Assembly: GCA_009733715.1 (NCBI GenBank)
Contig: WMKJ01000135.1
Location: 1-29,263 of the forward strand
Length of the DNA: 29,263 nucleotides
Reading direction: 5' to 3'
DNA from: Herpomyces periplanetae
Lineage: Eukaryota; Ascomycota; Laboulbeniomycetes; Herpomycetales; Herpomycetaceae
Numbering within the stretch: position 1 is the stretch's first letter; every line of letters starts with the position of its first letter. Both the position numbers and the translations under genes were made by a program. Positions 29,247 through 29,263 of the stretch are shown in pieces. Under the pieces are notes generated by a model. That model searched no databases. It was not told where the DNA came from and saw only the letters and a list, made by a program, of their open reading frames with translations.

Positions 29247-29263
29247 AGATCGGAAGAGCGTCG
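29247..29263. other. Illumina adapter remnant at contig end
   Basis: The last 17 bases, AGATCGGAAGAGCGTCG, are identical to the start of the Illumina TruSeq universal adapter read-through sequence (recalled from memory). A 17-base exact match placed at the very end is not expected by chance. This is not genomic sequence and should be trimmed. Confidence 0.95.

Noticed and set aside
1-29263. CRISPR array, integron, phage or operon-type system
   Set aside because: The genome is eukaryotic with spliceosomal introns; no spaced direct repeats, integrase or polycistronic layout seen.

Overview
The window is nuclear DNA of a fungus, AT-rich by eye, with short GT-AG introns (71-165 nt where they can be resolved) and one to four exons per gene. 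The fungal assignment rests on a KRE2/MNT1-type (GT15) mannosyltransferase, a family confined to fungi, and on fungal-style Cox6, Spc3, elongase and TAF12 proteins. I cannot place it to a phylum with confidence; an early-diverging lineage is a guess. The window runs to a contig end: the last 17 bases match Illumina adapter sequence.

Layout, left to right: (1) the 3' part of a PP2A B56 regulatory subunit gene on the minus strand, three recognisable exons (<1-431, 597-767, 910-1463), its N-terminal third not found; (2) a gene-poor 5.4 kb spacer (1464-6931) whose plus strand changes from purine-rich to CA-rich to pyrimidine-rich, with a block of hexanucleotide repeats and G-runs at about 4.1-5.4 kb; (3) a four-exon ELO fatty-acid elongase (+); (4) a spacer ending in a promoter with CCAAT and CACGTG; (5) a two-exon cytochrome c oxidase subunit Cox6/5A gene (+); (6) a small unrecognised minus-strand ORF ending 6 bases from the Cox6 stop; (7) a two-exon GT15 mannosyltransferase (-) divergent from (8) a large intronless gamma-tubulin complex protein (+); (9) signal peptidase subunit Spc3 (+); (10) an insulysin (M16A protease) with a possible mitochondrial presequence (+); (11) an ankyrin-repeat protein (+); (12) TFIID/SAGA subunit TAF12 (+), convergent with (13) a WW-domain, RS-rich protein (-); (14) an 800-base 5' flank and the adapter tail.

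The genes are housekeeping functions from separate pathways (phosphatase targeting, lipid elongation, respiration, secretory glycosylation and signal cleavage, microtubule nucleation, proteolysis, transcription, probable RNA processing). I see no operon-like or cluster logic and no mobile element, RNA gene or CRISPR array. What links them is regulatory: the palindrome CACGTG recurs in most intergenic promoters, twice as pairs spaced by about one or two helical turns. I did not find a clearly new multi-gene system. The best leads are the paired CACGTG sites, the asymmetric repeat-rich spacer, the missing 5' part of the B56 gene, large insertions in the insulysin and mannosyltransferase, and the unidentified 73-residue ORF.
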